Of a stretch of DNA of 64,000 bases, positions 53,654 through 61,797 are shown piece by piece. The position numbers and the translations under genes were made by a program. How positions within the stretch are numbered: position 1 is the stretch's first letter; each line of letters opens with the position of its first letter. The notes below the pieces were generated by a model. It was not told where the DNA came from. It saw only the letters and a program-made list of their open reading frames with translations, and ran no database searches. The stretch comes from JADJYF01 sp965278995 (lineage in GTDB: Bacteria > Pseudomonadota > Gammaproteobacteria > Ga0077536): assembly GCA_965278995.1 (NCBI GenBank), contig OZ257136.1, forward strand, positions 2,976,001 to 3,040,000, given 5' to 3'.

Positions 53654-54673
53654 TCAGACTCCGCGTTGTTCGTGACTGACGAGCTGCTGAGCCGCCAGCA
53701 TCAACCGGTCGAGCAGGAAGCCGATCAACCCGATGGTGAGTACGGCAACCATGATGCGGCCGAGAGACTGCGAGCTGCCGTTCTGGAATTCGTCCCACAC
53801 GAATTTACCGAGCCCCGGGTTCTGCGCCAGCATCTCAGCCGCTATCAGCACCATCCAGCCGACGCCGAGAGAAAGCCGCATGCCGGTAAAGATGAGTGGC
53901 AGCGCCGAAGGCAGGATTATTTTCACCACGCGCTTGGGCCACGACAGATGGAGCACGCGGGCGACGTTCATGAGGTCGCGATCAACGGACGCGACGCCGA
54001 CTGCTGTGTTGATGATCGTTGGCCATAGCGAACACAGCGTTACTGTAATCGCCGAGACCAGAAAGGATTTCGCAAACCAGCCGTCGTTGCCGGCCTGCAC
54101 AGCGCTTACGATGAGTGTCACTATCGGCAACCAGGCCAGCGGCGAGACGGGTTTGAAGATTTGTATGAGCGGATTCAACGCAGCCTGCACCAGCTTGCTG
54201 CTGCCGCAGACCAGGCCTATCGGCACTGCGATGACTGTCGCTACCAGAAATCCGGTAAAGACCGTCGCCAGACTGGTTACTATCTGATCAATGAAAGTCG
54301 GTTTACCGGTCCACGGCCGGATTATCGACTTGAAGGCGGGATCGGCTGCCGACTGTTTCGCGTTCCTTTCGACCTGGCGCAGTCTGAACGCTTCGGCTTT
54401 CGCGCGTTCGACGCCATGCTCGGTCAGCAACGCACCGAACTCGTGTGCCACTGCCACCGGCCCGGGTAAGGCGCCGAGACTGGTTTCGATATTGACTGCC
54501 ATGGTCTGCCAGATCAGCAGAAACACCGCCAGTGCAGCAGCCGGTACGCCGACCAACTCGCCAAGCTGTTTCATCTGTTGCGCCGGTGCTTCGCCGCCGC
54601 ACAGCCGTAATACAGGCGCCAACCAGGTAAAGCCGATGCGTTCCATGAAATTCGCGCTGGCAGTAAGACTCAT
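53654..54673 (-). CDS. nrtB: Nitrate ABC transporter permease NrtB
   Basis: The 339-residue inner-membrane protein has an N-terminal helix LAVFLLIWQTMAVNI and a BPD-transport-type core (VFTGFLVATVIAVPIGLVCG, FKPVSPLAWLPIVTLI, LCSLWPTIINTAVGVASVD, LGVGWMVLIAAEMLAQ). The EAA-type loop ahead of PLAWLPI matches NrtB/SsuC-family permeases. A Lys/Glu-rich stretch at about residues 90-120 is an insertion relative to short homologues. ATGA overlap with nrtA couples translation. Confidence 0.93.
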   Translation of the reverse strand: MSLTASANFMERIGFTWLAPVLRLCGGEAPAQQMKQLGELVGVPAAALAVFLLIWQTMAVNIETSLGALPGPVAVAHEFGALLTEHGVERAKAEAFRLRQVERNAKQSAADPAFKSIIRPWTGKPTFIDQIVTSLATVFTGFLVATVIAVPIGLVCGSSKLVQAALNPLIQIFKPVSPLAWLPIVTLIVSAVQAGNDGWFAKSFLVSAITVTLCSLWPTIINTAVGVASVDRDLMNVARVLHLSWPKRVVKIILPSALPLIFTGMRLSLGVGWMVLIAAEMLAQNPGLGKFVWDEFQNGSSQSLGRIMVAVLTIGLIGFLLDRLMLAAQQLVSHEQRGV

Positions 54674-56055
54674 GGCTGTGGTTCCGCGGCGGCCTGCTTG
54701 CCGCCCTGCTGCCCGATAGGGAACTGCGCGAGGTAGGCGTTGGGTTGGTGAGCATCGAACGACACACCATCGATGAACCGACTTTCACCAGCGCTGTAGG
54801 CGTCATCGGCAGGAAGGTCCGCTGCATCCATTTGACCATCCGCCATCAATTCGGCCGCCGCCTTGCGATACAGATCCGCACGATAGACTTTCTTCGCTGT
54901 TTCGTCGTACCACGCATCCGATTGCGCCGTGCCGACCTGACCCCAGCGTCGCATCTGGGTCAGAAACCAGACGGCGTCGGCAGTGAACGGGTAACCGGCG
55001 AAATCGCGGTAGTAGACGTTCAGCTGCGGCATGTCACGAATGTCGCCGAGTTCGTACTGGTAGTGTCCGGTCAACGGACCGACCAGCACTTCGTAATCGG
55101 CACCGACATACTCCGGTCGGGCCAACAGATGAGCGAGTTCGTCGCGATTGGCACCGTTGTCGGCATCCAGCCACTGCTCGGCGCGAATAATTGCCTTGAT
55201 CAACGCCGTCACGGTTTCAGGATTTTGGTCGGCGAAATCACGGCGCAGGCCGAACACTTTTTCCGGCATCCGAGACCATATCTCGGCAGCGGTCACGACG
55301 GGAACACCGATACCCTTCATGACGGCCTGCTGATTCCAGGGTTCGCCGACGCTGTAACCGAGGATGGTGCTGGCGCCGAGTGTCGCCGGCATCTGCGGTG
55401 GCGGTGTCACCGAGAGCAGCACCTCGCCGTCAGTCGAACCGTTCATGTCGCTGGACGAGTAGTAACCGGGGTGGATGCCGCCGGCCGCCAGCCAATAGCG
55501 CAGCGCATAGTTGTGAGTCGACGTCGGAAAGACCATGCCGAGCGTGAACTGCCGCCCTTCCTCAGCCCACGCAGTGACTACCGGTTTGAGTTTGGCGGCC
55601 GTGATCGGGTGCGCCGGCACATCGCCGTTACGCGTCAGCGTCGGCGCCATCGCCGACCATACGTCGTTGCCGATGGTGACGGCGAGGGTGTTCAGACCCA
55701 TCCCGACTACACCGACGAGTTCAGCCTGCTGACCGACGCCGGCAGCGGCACCTAACGGTTGGCCAGGCAACATATGTGCGCCGTCGAGCGAACCGTCGAT
55801 GACGCGATCGAGCAGTACTTTCCAGTTGGCTTGTGCTTCCAACGTGACGTACAGGCCTTCGTCTTCGAAGAACCCCTTCTCATAGGCGACGATCAGCGGC
55901 GCACAATCGGTGAGTTTGATGAAACCGAGTTTGAGTTCCTGCTTCTCAGGCTCGGCAGCCATCGCCGTAGCGCCGATAAGACTGAAGGCAACGGCGGCGA
56001 AGTAATGCGACCAGCCAGCGTAACGGCGGGTGCGAGCGAAATCGTGATGCAACAT
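54670..56055 (-). CDS. nrtA: Nitrate ABC transporter substrate-binding protein NrtA
   Basis: The 461-residue periplasmic nitrate receptor has a signal peptide with hydrophobic FAAVAFSLIGATAMAA, then KLGFIKLTDCAPLIVAYEKG, HMLPGQPLGAAAG, GMVFPTSTHNYALRYWLA and YSVGEPWNQQAVMKGIG, typical of the NrtA/CmpA fold. The ATG at 56055 follows TTAGGAG at 7-base spacing; a longer in-frame start at 56085 lies closer to the terminator hairpin and is less likely. It is the first gene after the attenuator leader and overlaps nrtB by 4 bases. Confidence 0.94.
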   Translation of the reverse strand: MLHHDFARTRRYAGWSHYFAAVAFSLIGATAMAAEPEKQELKLGFIKLTDCAPLIVAYEKGFFEDEGLYVTLEAQANWKVLLDRVIDGSLDGAHMLPGQPLGAAAGVGQQAELVGVVGMGLNTLAVTIGNDVWSAMAPTLTRNGDVPAHPITAAKLKPVVTAWAEEGRQFTLGMVFPTSTHNYALRYWLAAGGIHPGYYSSSDMNGSTDGEVLLSVTPPPQMPATLGASTILGYSVGEPWNQQAVMKGIGVPVVTAAEIWSRMPEKVFGLRRDFADQNPETVTALIKAIIRAEQWLDADNGANRDELAHLLARPEYVGADYEVLVGPLTGHYQYELGDIRDMPQLNVYYRDFAGYPFTADAVWFLTQMRRWGQVGTAQSDAWYDETAKKVYRADLYRKAAAELMADGQMDAADLPADDAYSAGESRFIDGVSFDAHQPNAYLAQFPIGQQGGKQAAAEPQP

Positions 56056-56097
56056 GCCCACTCCTAAAGTAATTCTCGGGGTCATGCCCCGGCCAAC

Positions 56098-56149
56098 AAA
56101 AAAGGCGTCCGGCGTAGGGAGCTTTCACTCCAACGCGCGAGACGCCTTT
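56098..56149 (-). terminator. Intrinsic terminator in the nrtA leader
   Basis: Read leftward, AAAGGCGTC (56149-56141) pairs perfectly with GACGCCTTT (56109-56101), followed by three more T (56100-56098). An inner GGAG/CTCC hairpin sits between. It ends about 40 bases before the nrtA ATG, so it would stop transcription ahead of the whole nrt-nir-nas run unless suppressed. This is the attenuator half of the NasT system. Confidence 0.85.
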
Positions 56150-56164
56150 GTCTGTAATTACAGT

Positions 56165-56226
56165 GTTCTGCCGCCGTTGGCCGAACCTGTCAGTTTGGGG
56201 GAAGTGCGCACTACTGCGCTCGTTCC
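56165..56226 (-). ncRNA. ANTAR-type dual-hairpin antitermination leader
   Basis: Two hairpins lie between the promoter and the terminator. P1 (56226-56200) has GGAA/TTCC outer and GCGC/GCGC inner stems around hexaloop AGTAGT. P2 (56186-56165) has GTTC/GAAC and GCC/GGC stems, one G-A mismatch, and hexaloop AACGGC with A1 and G4, the residues recognised by ANTAR proteins. P1 has A rather than G at loop position 4. The layout P1-P2-terminator matches NasR/NasT-controlled leaders, and nasT is encoded directly upstream. Confidence 0.8.
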
Positions 56227-56239
56227 TCAGTAATGAGGT

Positions 56240-56255
56240 AGCAAGAACTCTGCCA
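56240..56255 (-). promoter_or_regulatory. Sigma-54 promoter for nrtA-nasA operon
   Basis: TGGCAGAGTTCTTGCT matches the -24/-12 pattern TGGCAC-N5-TTGCW except for two bases next to the GG element. Predicted start of transcription is near 56229, two or three bases before the P1 hairpin, so the RNA would begin with the ANTAR structure. Spacing GG to GC is correct. Confidence 0.75.
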
Positions 56256-56285
56256 GCACTCGTCGACGCCGATCTCCCACTGCGT

Positions 56286-56320
56286 CAAGGCTTTATCGAC
56301 AGCGCCTTGTCCATGGCGCT
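56286..56320. promoter_or_regulatory. Overlapping inverted repeats upstream of the sigma-54 promoter
   Basis: AGCGCC at 56301-56306 pairs with GGCGCT at 56315-56320, and CAAGGC at 56286-56291 pairs with GCCTTG at 56304-56309. Centres are about 70-82 bases upstream of the predicted start, a usual place for an enhancer-binding protein such as NtrC. They do not match the NtrC consensus, so this is positional evidence only. Confidence 0.35.
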
Positions 56321-56363
56321 TCGCCGTTCGCTTCAATTCCGTGCAATTCGATCGAATATCGCT

Positions 56364-57560
56364 TCATGCCGGCGCAAAACGGTCGGCGTGATGGGCCAGG
56401 GCGAAGCTGTGTGCATAACGCTCGGGATCGTCGCCGTTCCATATTTTCCCGTCGATCAACTGCGCGCTGCGCAATACAGTGTCCGGCAGCGCAACGCCGA
56501 GTGCACTCGCCGCCTCGCGGTAAAGCGCGATTTGATTGACTCCCGTCGCGCAGCGCAGATAGTCGGGGTCATACGACAATAGCCCCCACCGGCGAAACTG
56601 GGTCAGGAACCACATGCCATCCGACAGATATGGGAAATTGACGGCGCCACCATCGAAAAACCTGCAGGCGTGATCATCGTGCCAGTCGCGACCGAGACCA
56701 TTGCTGTAACGACCGCCGAGCCGCGCCGCAATCAGGGCCGCCGGCATGTCCAGACATTCCGGCCTGGCCAACAATGCAGCGGCCTCGTCACGATGTGCGG
56801 CCAGTTCCAGATAGCGGCAGGCTTCGAGCACGGCCATAACCAGGGCGCGCGCAGTATCCGGTGATCGCTGTACGAATTCACGCGTGCAAGCCAGCGTTTT
56901 TTCTGGGTGATCGGGCCAGATTTCCTGCGACGTCACGACGGTATGGCCGACACCGGCGTCGATCGCATGTGCCGGCCACGGTTCACCCGCGCTATAGCCG
57001 TCGATACGTCCTTGACTCATGTGCTCGACCATGAGCGGCGGCGGCACCGTCGAGGTATGCACGTCGCGTAGCGGATCGATACCGTGCGCCGCGAGCCAGT
57101 AGTACAACCACAGCGCGTGAGTGCCGGTAGGAAAGGTATGCGCAAAATGCGGCAGCGGTGCACCGCTGCGCAGATAACGTGCGAGATCCTCGCCGCTGCG
57201 CACACCCTGCTTTCTGAGCGCGGTGCTGAGCGTAATGGCCTGACCGTTTCGATTCAGCGTCATCAACGCGGCCATTGGTCGACGCGGACCGGCGATGCCG
57301 AGTTCGATGCCGTAGACCAGCCCGTACAGCAGGTGCGCCGCGTCGAGCGCACCGACCAGCAGTTTGTCGCGGACGGCCGCCCACGACGGCTGGCGCAACG
57401 CTTGAATAACTATCCCATGTTTGCGATCGAAACCGCGCGCGGCAGCAACGATGATCGGCGCGCAGTCGGTCAAGGGTAGGTAACCGACGCGCACCACAGG
57501 TCGCTCATTGGGCGGCCCGGTGTCTGAAGCAGACGCTCGCATGCGAACTTCCTCGATCAT
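56364..57560 (-). CDS. nasS: Nitrate sensor NasS (NrtA-like, cytoplasmic)
   Basis: The 398-residue protein resembles NrtA throughout (VGYLPLTDCAPIIVAAARG, LDAAHLLYGLVYG, TFPTGTHALWLYYWLAAHG, GYSAGEPWPAHAIDAGVG) but has no signal peptide: the ligand domain begins at residue 24 after a hydrophilic start. That fits NasS, which holds NasT inactive until nitrate or nitrite binds. ATGA overlap with nasT sets them in equimolar expression. It ends about 310 bases before nrtA, leaving room for the regulated leader. Confidence 0.9.
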   Translation of the reverse strand: MIEEVRMRASASDTGPPNERPVVRVGYLPLTDCAPIIVAAARGFDRKHGIVIQALRQPSWAAVRDKLLVGALDAAHLLYGLVYGIELGIAGPRRPMAALMTLNRNGQAITLSTALRKQGVRSGEDLARYLRSGAPLPHFAHTFPTGTHALWLYYWLAAHGIDPLRDVHTSTVPPPLMVEHMSQGRIDGYSAGEPWPAHAIDAGVGHTVVTSQEIWPDHPEKTLACTREFVQRSPDTARALVMAVLEACRYLELAAHRDEAAALLARPECLDMPAALIAARLGGRYSNGLGRDWHDDHACRFFDGGAVNFPYLSDGMWFLTQFRRWGLLSYDPDYLRCATGVNQIALYREAASALGVALPDTVLRSAQLIDGKIWNGDDPERYAHSFALAHHADRFAPA

Positions 57561-58129
57561 GCCAGGAGCTCCGCGGCGGCAATGAGGCTGCGCGCGAGCT
57601 CACTCAATTTCAGGTTGCGGTCCATGGCCATGCTGCGCATGGCCCCGTAAGCCGCCGCTTCGTCCATCTGCTTCTGCTTCATCAGAATGCCCTTGGCACG
57701 TTCGATTAGCTTGCGGTCGGCGAGTGCGCAACGTGCGTCGTCGAGTTCGCGGCGAATGGATTGAAACTGCTCGAATCGCGTGATGGCGACAGTCAACACC
57801 GGCAGGACACGGGCCGGTTGCACATCACCGACCACATAAGCACTGACACCGGCAGCAACGGCCGCGCGGATGAGGTCGGGATTGTCATCCTCGGTAAAGA
57901 TCACGACCGGACGCGGCCGGTCGCGATTCAGCGCGTGCATTCCTTCGAGCATGTCACGATTAGGCGAATCGACGTCGATGATGACCAGATCAGGCGCGAG
58001 GCGGGCAACCTCCTCGCGCAGATCGGTCTGTGGATCGAGGCGCACAATGACATCGTGACCGACACTGCGCAGCGTTTCTTCCACCGCCGCTGCTCTTTCG
58101 GGCAGCGCATCGACGAGCAGGACCCGCAT
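57557..58129 (-). CDS. nasT: ANTAR-domain antiterminator NasT
   Basis: The 190-residue regulator has a receiver-like domain (MRVLLVDALPERAAAVEE, LVIIDVDSPNRDMLEG, RPVVIFTEDDNPDLI, SAYVVGDVQPARVLPVL) and a C-terminal ANTAR RNA-binding domain with KLIERAKGILMKQKQMDEAAAY (Ala/Gly-Ile-Leu core at about residue 140). In the family the free protein binds dual-hexaloop RNA and prevents termination. The target leader lies two genes downstream. The start at 58129 overlaps the porin stop (ATGA); a 7-residue-longer start is possible. Confidence 0.93.
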   Translation of the reverse strand: MRVLLVDALPERAAAVEETLRSVGHDVIVRLDPQTDLREEVARLAPDLVIIDVDSPNRDMLEGMHALNRDRPRPVVIFTEDDNPDLIRAAVAAGVSAYVVGDVQPARVLPVLTVAITRFEQFQSIRRELDDARCALADRKLIERAKGILMKQKQMDEAAAYGAMRSMAMDRNLKLSELARSLIAAAELLA

Positions 58130-59484
58130 CAGAACCGGAGTTCGGCCCACAGCCAGAAGCGGGTCAGGTCATAGGCCTGTTTGCCGGCACTGCTGCGCCC
58201 ATTGCGAGCCAGATTGAGCGCATCGCCAGATGCCTCATAGCGCGCATACTTGATGCCGAGCGTGTAATGCTCGCGAAAGACACGCGTGATCTGGGCGTCC
58301 CATTCGCCACCGTAGTCATAGTTATCCTTGTCCGAGTTGAAATCGTGATAGGAGAGCATCGCGTTCGCGCCCAGCACTTTGACAGCAACTGTGCCATACA
58401 AATCGCCTATGCCGTCGGCAGGTGTGGTCAGGAATCTATCGGCCCAACCCTGAAACGCATGATTGGTGCCGAGGGGTGTCTGGAACGCGCGCCCAACGCG
58501 GGCCGCACCGACGGCCACTGCGCCATCGCCTCCGAGCAGCTCGTAGCTCACTTTGACCGTGACCGCTTCCAACCACGGGTGTGCAATGAGTTTGGTGAAG
58601 CCGAGTTCGCCCATCGTGTAATTGACCGAGAGCTCAACTGGATTATCGCTGCCGTAGTCCTGCTGATGGGCGAATTCGACCGCGTAAAGCAGCTTTGCGG
58701 CGTAACTGATGACGTCGTATGCACCCTGCAGCCGTGCGCCGTAAGTTGCACTCGACAGTACGCGATTGCCGAGCAGCGCATTGTCGAAATCGAGCAGGTA
58801 GGCATAGGGCTCGAGGGTGCTATACGGAATCCCGCGATAGTTGACGTTGATCAGATGGCCATCGAGACGGAAATCGTCTCTGTCGGGAAGCGGATTGTTC
58901 TCGCCGAATATCCGGTTCACGTTCCAGATGTAGGCATAATCGACCTTGGTCGCCGGCAACGACTCGTTGACGACCCGTACGCCATCGAAGCTCTGCCAAT
59001 TCTGACGCCACAGAATGTTGCCGACATAGCGGTGCATCGGCGCCGCGCGATGCTCGATTTCCTGACGTCCGGCCCAGATCTGGGTGCGCGACAGGCCGCG
59101 ATAACGCAGGTTGGCCTGATGAATCTCGGTATCTTCGGGATCGACGATCACGGCGTGCGAGACGAGCCCGTTAGTGCCACCATCGTTGTACTGTTCGTTG
59201 CCGATGGAACGGACGTCCTCAATTTGGACGTACGCGCCGAAACCGTGATACAGGCCAGTGCTGTAACCGACGGCCGTGCGCAGGGTATTCGCATAGGCGT
59301 CTTCAAGCACCGGCTTCTGCCCGTCGTCGGCGTATTCGTAGCGATAGCGCAGATGAAGATCGGGCTTCCCGCCAGTAACGGCGCGCCAGAGGTCATCGGC
59401 GGCGGCGCTGGTCGCGGTCAGCATGGCTAGTACCGTCAATAGTCGCAGCATCACTTTCACGTGACGCAAGTCGTTCGCTTTCAT
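58129..59484 (-). CDS. Alginate-export-family outer-membrane porin
   Basis: The 451-residue protein has a signal peptide (MLRLLTVLAMLTATSAAADD), then alternating amphipathic strands typical of an outer-membrane barrel, including DLHLRYRYEYADDG, AVGYSTGLYHGFGAYVQIEDV, GRQEIEHRAAPMHRYVGNI and LMELRF-like end ARF-type strand WLWAELRF with terminal Phe. It matches the alginate_exp porin family often found with nitrate genes, where it probably admits nitrate. GAGGAA precedes the ATG. A sigma-54 promoter lies about 180 bases upstream. The frame upstream of 59484 lacks similarity. Confidence 0.85.
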   Translation of the reverse strand: MKANDLRHVKVMLRLLTVLAMLTATSAAADDLWRAVTGGKPDLHLRYRYEYADDGQKPVLEDAYANTLRTAVGYSTGLYHGFGAYVQIEDVRSIGNEQYNDGGTNGLVSHAVIVDPEDTEIHQANLRYRGLSRTQIWAGRQEIEHRAAPMHRYVGNILWRQNWQSFDGVRVVNESLPATKVDYAYIWNVNRIFGENNPLPDRDDFRLDGHLINVNYRGIPYSTLEPYAYLLDFDNALLGNRVLSSATYGARLQGAYDVISYAAKLLYAVEFAHQQDYGSDNPVELSVNYTMGELGFTKLIAHPWLEAVTVKVSYELLGGDGAVAVGAARVGRAFQTPLGTNHAFQGWADRFLTTPADGIGDLYGTVAVKVLGANAMLSYHDFNSDKDNYDYGGEWDAQITRVFREHYTLGIKYARYEASGDALNLARNGRSSAGKQAYDLTRFWLWAELRF

Positions 59485-59662
59485 CGGACTGGTTCCTCGT
59501 CGGAGCAAGCACACAGGGTTGAACTGAGCGCTGCGACCTGGGCGCTTACGCGCCTGTGTCACAGGCCATCTGTCACCCGGTGCGGCTTTGCTACCGGCAA
59601 GGTGCGCCGCAGTTCGTACTGCAGCGAGCCCGACATTGGGCAGAGTCACCGATGCTGGGCGA

Positions 59663-59678
59663 TGCAAAGCGCGGGCCA
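59663..59678 (-). promoter_or_regulatory. Sigma-54 promoter for porin-nasT-nasS
   Basis: TGGCCCGCGCTTTGCA fits TGGCACGN4TTGCW with a single substitution (C for A). Predicted transcription start is near 59652, giving a leader of about 168 bases before the porin ATG. Two promoters of the same class in one locus strengthen the case for nitrogen control. Confidence 0.75.
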
Positions 59679-59730
59679 CGACGAGGAACGGGCGCCGGTA
59701 GACGGAAGTAACGGATCCCGAAAGCCGGCG

Positions 59731-59748
59731 GGTGCACAAAGTTGCACC
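59731..59748. promoter_or_regulatory. Perfect inverted repeat upstream of the porin promoter
   Basis: GGTGCACAAAGTTGCACC is a perfect 6-6-6 inverted repeat centred about 87 bases upstream of the predicted sigma-54 start. Its right arm also begins TGCACCAAAAAGGACTGC, which resembles an NtrC site with one weak half. An activator-binding role is inferred; the outward orientation of the perfect repeat is not the usual NtrC geometry. Confidence 0.45.
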
Positions 59749-59888
59749 AAAAAGGACTGCGGGCAGCGCCGCGCGATCAGCTACAGGGCAGTTCGACCGC
59801 CCCTGACTGCGCCTGATCGCGGAACATCTCCCCGCCTGGCGCTATCATAGGCGGCAAGCAATCCACCCCCTAGACAGGTAGCTGTATC

Positions 59889-61277
59889 GTGTCCGAGCCG
59901 TCGACCACCGCTCCGCATCAAGCGCTTACCGCCATCGCCCCCAGCGATGGCCGCTATGCGCGCCAGTCGGCGCCGCTACGCGGAATAGCGAGCGAGTACG
60001 GGCTCATCCGCTATCGGGTGCTGGTCGAGGTCGCCTGGCTGAACACACTGGCCGGCGAAGCAAGCTTCACTGCGCTGAGTGAGTTTGCGCCGTCTGCGCG
60101 TGCGCATCTGGAGAACATCGCGACATCGTTCTCGCTTGCGCAGGCGGAACGAATCAAGCAGATCGAGGCGACCACCAATCACGACGTCAAGGCCGTCGAG
60201 TATTTCCTGCAGGAATGCTGTGCAATCGACCCCGGTCTGGCCAGTGCTATCCCGTTCATTCATTTCGCCTGCACCTCAGAGGACATCAACAATCTCGCTT
60301 ACGGCCTGATGTTGAAGGCTGCGCGTAACGACGTTCTGCTGCCGGCGCTGCACGAGATCGAGTCCGGCATTGTGGCGCTCGCGCATCGTCATGCAGGACT
60401 CGCCATGCTGGCGCGCACGCACGGCCAGACCGCGACGCCGACGACACTCGGCAAGGAAATGGCGAATGTCGCCATGCGCCTGCGCCGTCAGCTCGATAGC
60501 TGGGCCGTGAGCCCCCTGCTCGGCAAGATGAATGGCGCCGTCGGCAACTACAACGCGCACCTCGTAGCCTGCCCGGAAGTCGACTGGCCGGCGCTCAGCC
60601 AACGATTCGTCGAGTCTCTCGGCCTCGAATTCAACGCCTATACCACGCAGATAGAGCCGCATGACTGCATCGCCGAATACTGCGATGCCCTGGCCCGTGC
60701 CAATACCATCCTCATCGATTTCAGTCGCGATGTGTGGGCGTATATTTCTATCGGCTATTTCCGTCAGAAGAAAGTCGATAACGAAGTTGGCTCATCGACC
60801 ATGCCGCACAAAGTCAATCCGATAGATTTCGAGAATGCTGAAGGCAATCTTGGCCTCGCCGACGCGCTGCTCGATCACTTCTCGAGGAAGCTGCCCATTT
60901 CGCGCCTGCAGCGCGATCTGACCGACTCGACAGTACTACGCAACATCGGCACGGCGCTGGCCCATACGCTGATCGCTTGTCGCTCGTTGATCAAAGGCAT
61001 CGCTAAACTCGAAGTCGACCCAAGTGCACTCGAACGCGACCTCGATCTTGCCTGGGAGGTGCTGGCCGAACCAGTACAGACAGTCATGCGTCGCCACGGC
61101 ATCGCTGATTCCTACGAACAGCTGAAACAACTGACGCGCGGGCGTCGCATCGAGCGCGATCATCTACATCAGTTCATCGACGGTCTGGCAATTCCACTGG
61201 ACGCACGCACGGCGCTGAAAGCGCTGACGCCGGCCCATTACATCGGCCTGGCCGCAGAACTCGCGCGCGATGTCTGA
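59889..61277 (+). CDS. purB: Adenylosuccinate lyase
   Basis: PurB cleaves SAICAR and adenylosuccinate in purine synthesis. The 462-residue protein starts with GTG and shows SPSDGRY-like IAPSDGRYARQ, TTNHDVKAVEYFLQE, HFACTSEDINNLAY, ARTHGQTATPTTLGKE with the catalytic His and the signature GSSTMPHKVNPIDFENAEGN (Ser base). This is the E. coli-type 456-residue enzyme. Its stop overlaps the next gene by 8 bases. Confidence 0.96.
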   Translation: MSEPSTTAPHQALTAIAPSDGRYARQSAPLRGIASEYGLIRYRVLVEVAWLNTLAGEASFTALSEFAPSARAHLENIATSFSLAQAERIKQIEATTNHDVKAVEYFLQECCAIDPGLASAIPFIHFACTSEDINNLAYGLMLKAARNDVLLPALHEIESGIVALAHRHAGLAMLARTHGQTATPTTLGKEMANVAMRLRRQLDSWAVSPLLGKMNGAVGNYNAHLVACPEVDWPALSQRFVESLGLEFNAYTTQIEPHDCIAEYCDALARANTILIDFSRDVWAYISIGYFRQKKVDNEVGSSTMPHKVNPIDFENAEGNLGLADALLDHFSRKLPISRLQRDLTDSTVLRNIGTALAHTLIACRSLIKGIAKLEVDPSALERDLDLAWEVLAEPVQTVMRRHGIADSYEQLKQLTRGRRIERDHLHQFIDGLAIPLDARTALKALTPAHYIGLAAELARDV

Positions 61278-61797
61278 GCCGGATCCCGAGACATTGCCGA
61301 CAGATGTGCTCGGGCACAGTGCCGGCGTATTCGAAATCACCGCGCGCGAACATCTCGCCGCCGTCAGCCTCGCGCTCGCTGAACAGGCGGAACGATCGCT
61401 TGATATTGTCAGCCGCCATCTCGACCCATTGATCTACGACACCGAACCGTTCGTTGCTGCCGTTCGCCGCCTGGTGCTCGGCAGCCGCCACGCGCGTGTG
61501 CGCCTGTTGCTGCTCGATTCGCGCCCTCTGGTCGCGCAGAACCATCGACTGATCGAGCTTGCGCTCAAACTTACGAGTTATGTCGCTATCCGCGTACCCG
61601 CCGCCCAGCACAAGCAGTTCAACGAAGCGCTTTTGATCGCCGATGGCATGGGGTACGTGCAGCGGACGTTCTCGGATCGCTATGAAGCGGTTGCGAGTTT
61701 CGCTGACCGTCGCGTCGCGACCCGTCTCAGCGATCGCTACGAGGAGCTGTGGACGCGCGCGCTCCCCGACCCCAACTTCCGCAAGCTGCATCTATGA
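61270..61797 (+). CDS. DUF7931-like cytoplasmic protein
   Basis: The 175-residue protein has alternating helix-strand pattern, with ALAEQAERSLDIVSRHLDPLIYD and FVAAVRRLVLGSRHARVRLLLLDSRPL resembling the C-terminal module that in pseudomonads follows a GNAT acetyltransferase domain; here the GNAT part is absent. The pattern also recalls phospholipase-D-like folds without the HKD motif. It overlaps purB by 8 bases and the next gene by 4 (ATGA), so it is in a three-gene unit. Function unknown. Confidence 0.7.
   Translation: MSEPDPETLPTDVLGHSAGVFEITAREHLAAVSLALAEQAERSLDIVSRHLDPLIYDTEPFVAAVRRLVLGSRHARVRLLLLDSRPLVAQNHRLIELALKLTSYVAIRVPAAQHKQFNEALLIADGMGYVQRTFSDRYEAVASFADRRVATRLSDRYEELWTRALPDPNFRKLHL

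Larger units (their letters stand above)
59485..59888. other. Intergenic region between porin operon and purB
   Basis: This 404-base divergent gap holds the porin sigma-54 promoter and inverted repeat described separately. No gene is visible; the leftward frame that runs upstream of the porin lacks family similarity and the rightward frame at 59461 is antisense to nothing recognisable. A purB promoter should lie within the last 100 bases but no clear sigma-70 boxes stand out. Confidence 0.5.

Noticed and set aside
56225..56238. CCTC/GAGG hairpin with a six-base loop as an ANTAR P1
   Set aside because: It straddles the predicted transcription start, so most of it would not be in the RNA; the GCGC hairpin is the better P1.
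58267..59430. Rightward open frame antisense to the porin
   Set aside because: No ribosome-binding site or similarity; the porin with its signal peptide and barrel strands explains the region.
59731..59748. Calling the inverted repeat a definite NtrC site
   Set aside because: Half-sites point outward, opposite to the usual NtrC arrangement; kept only as a candidate activator site.
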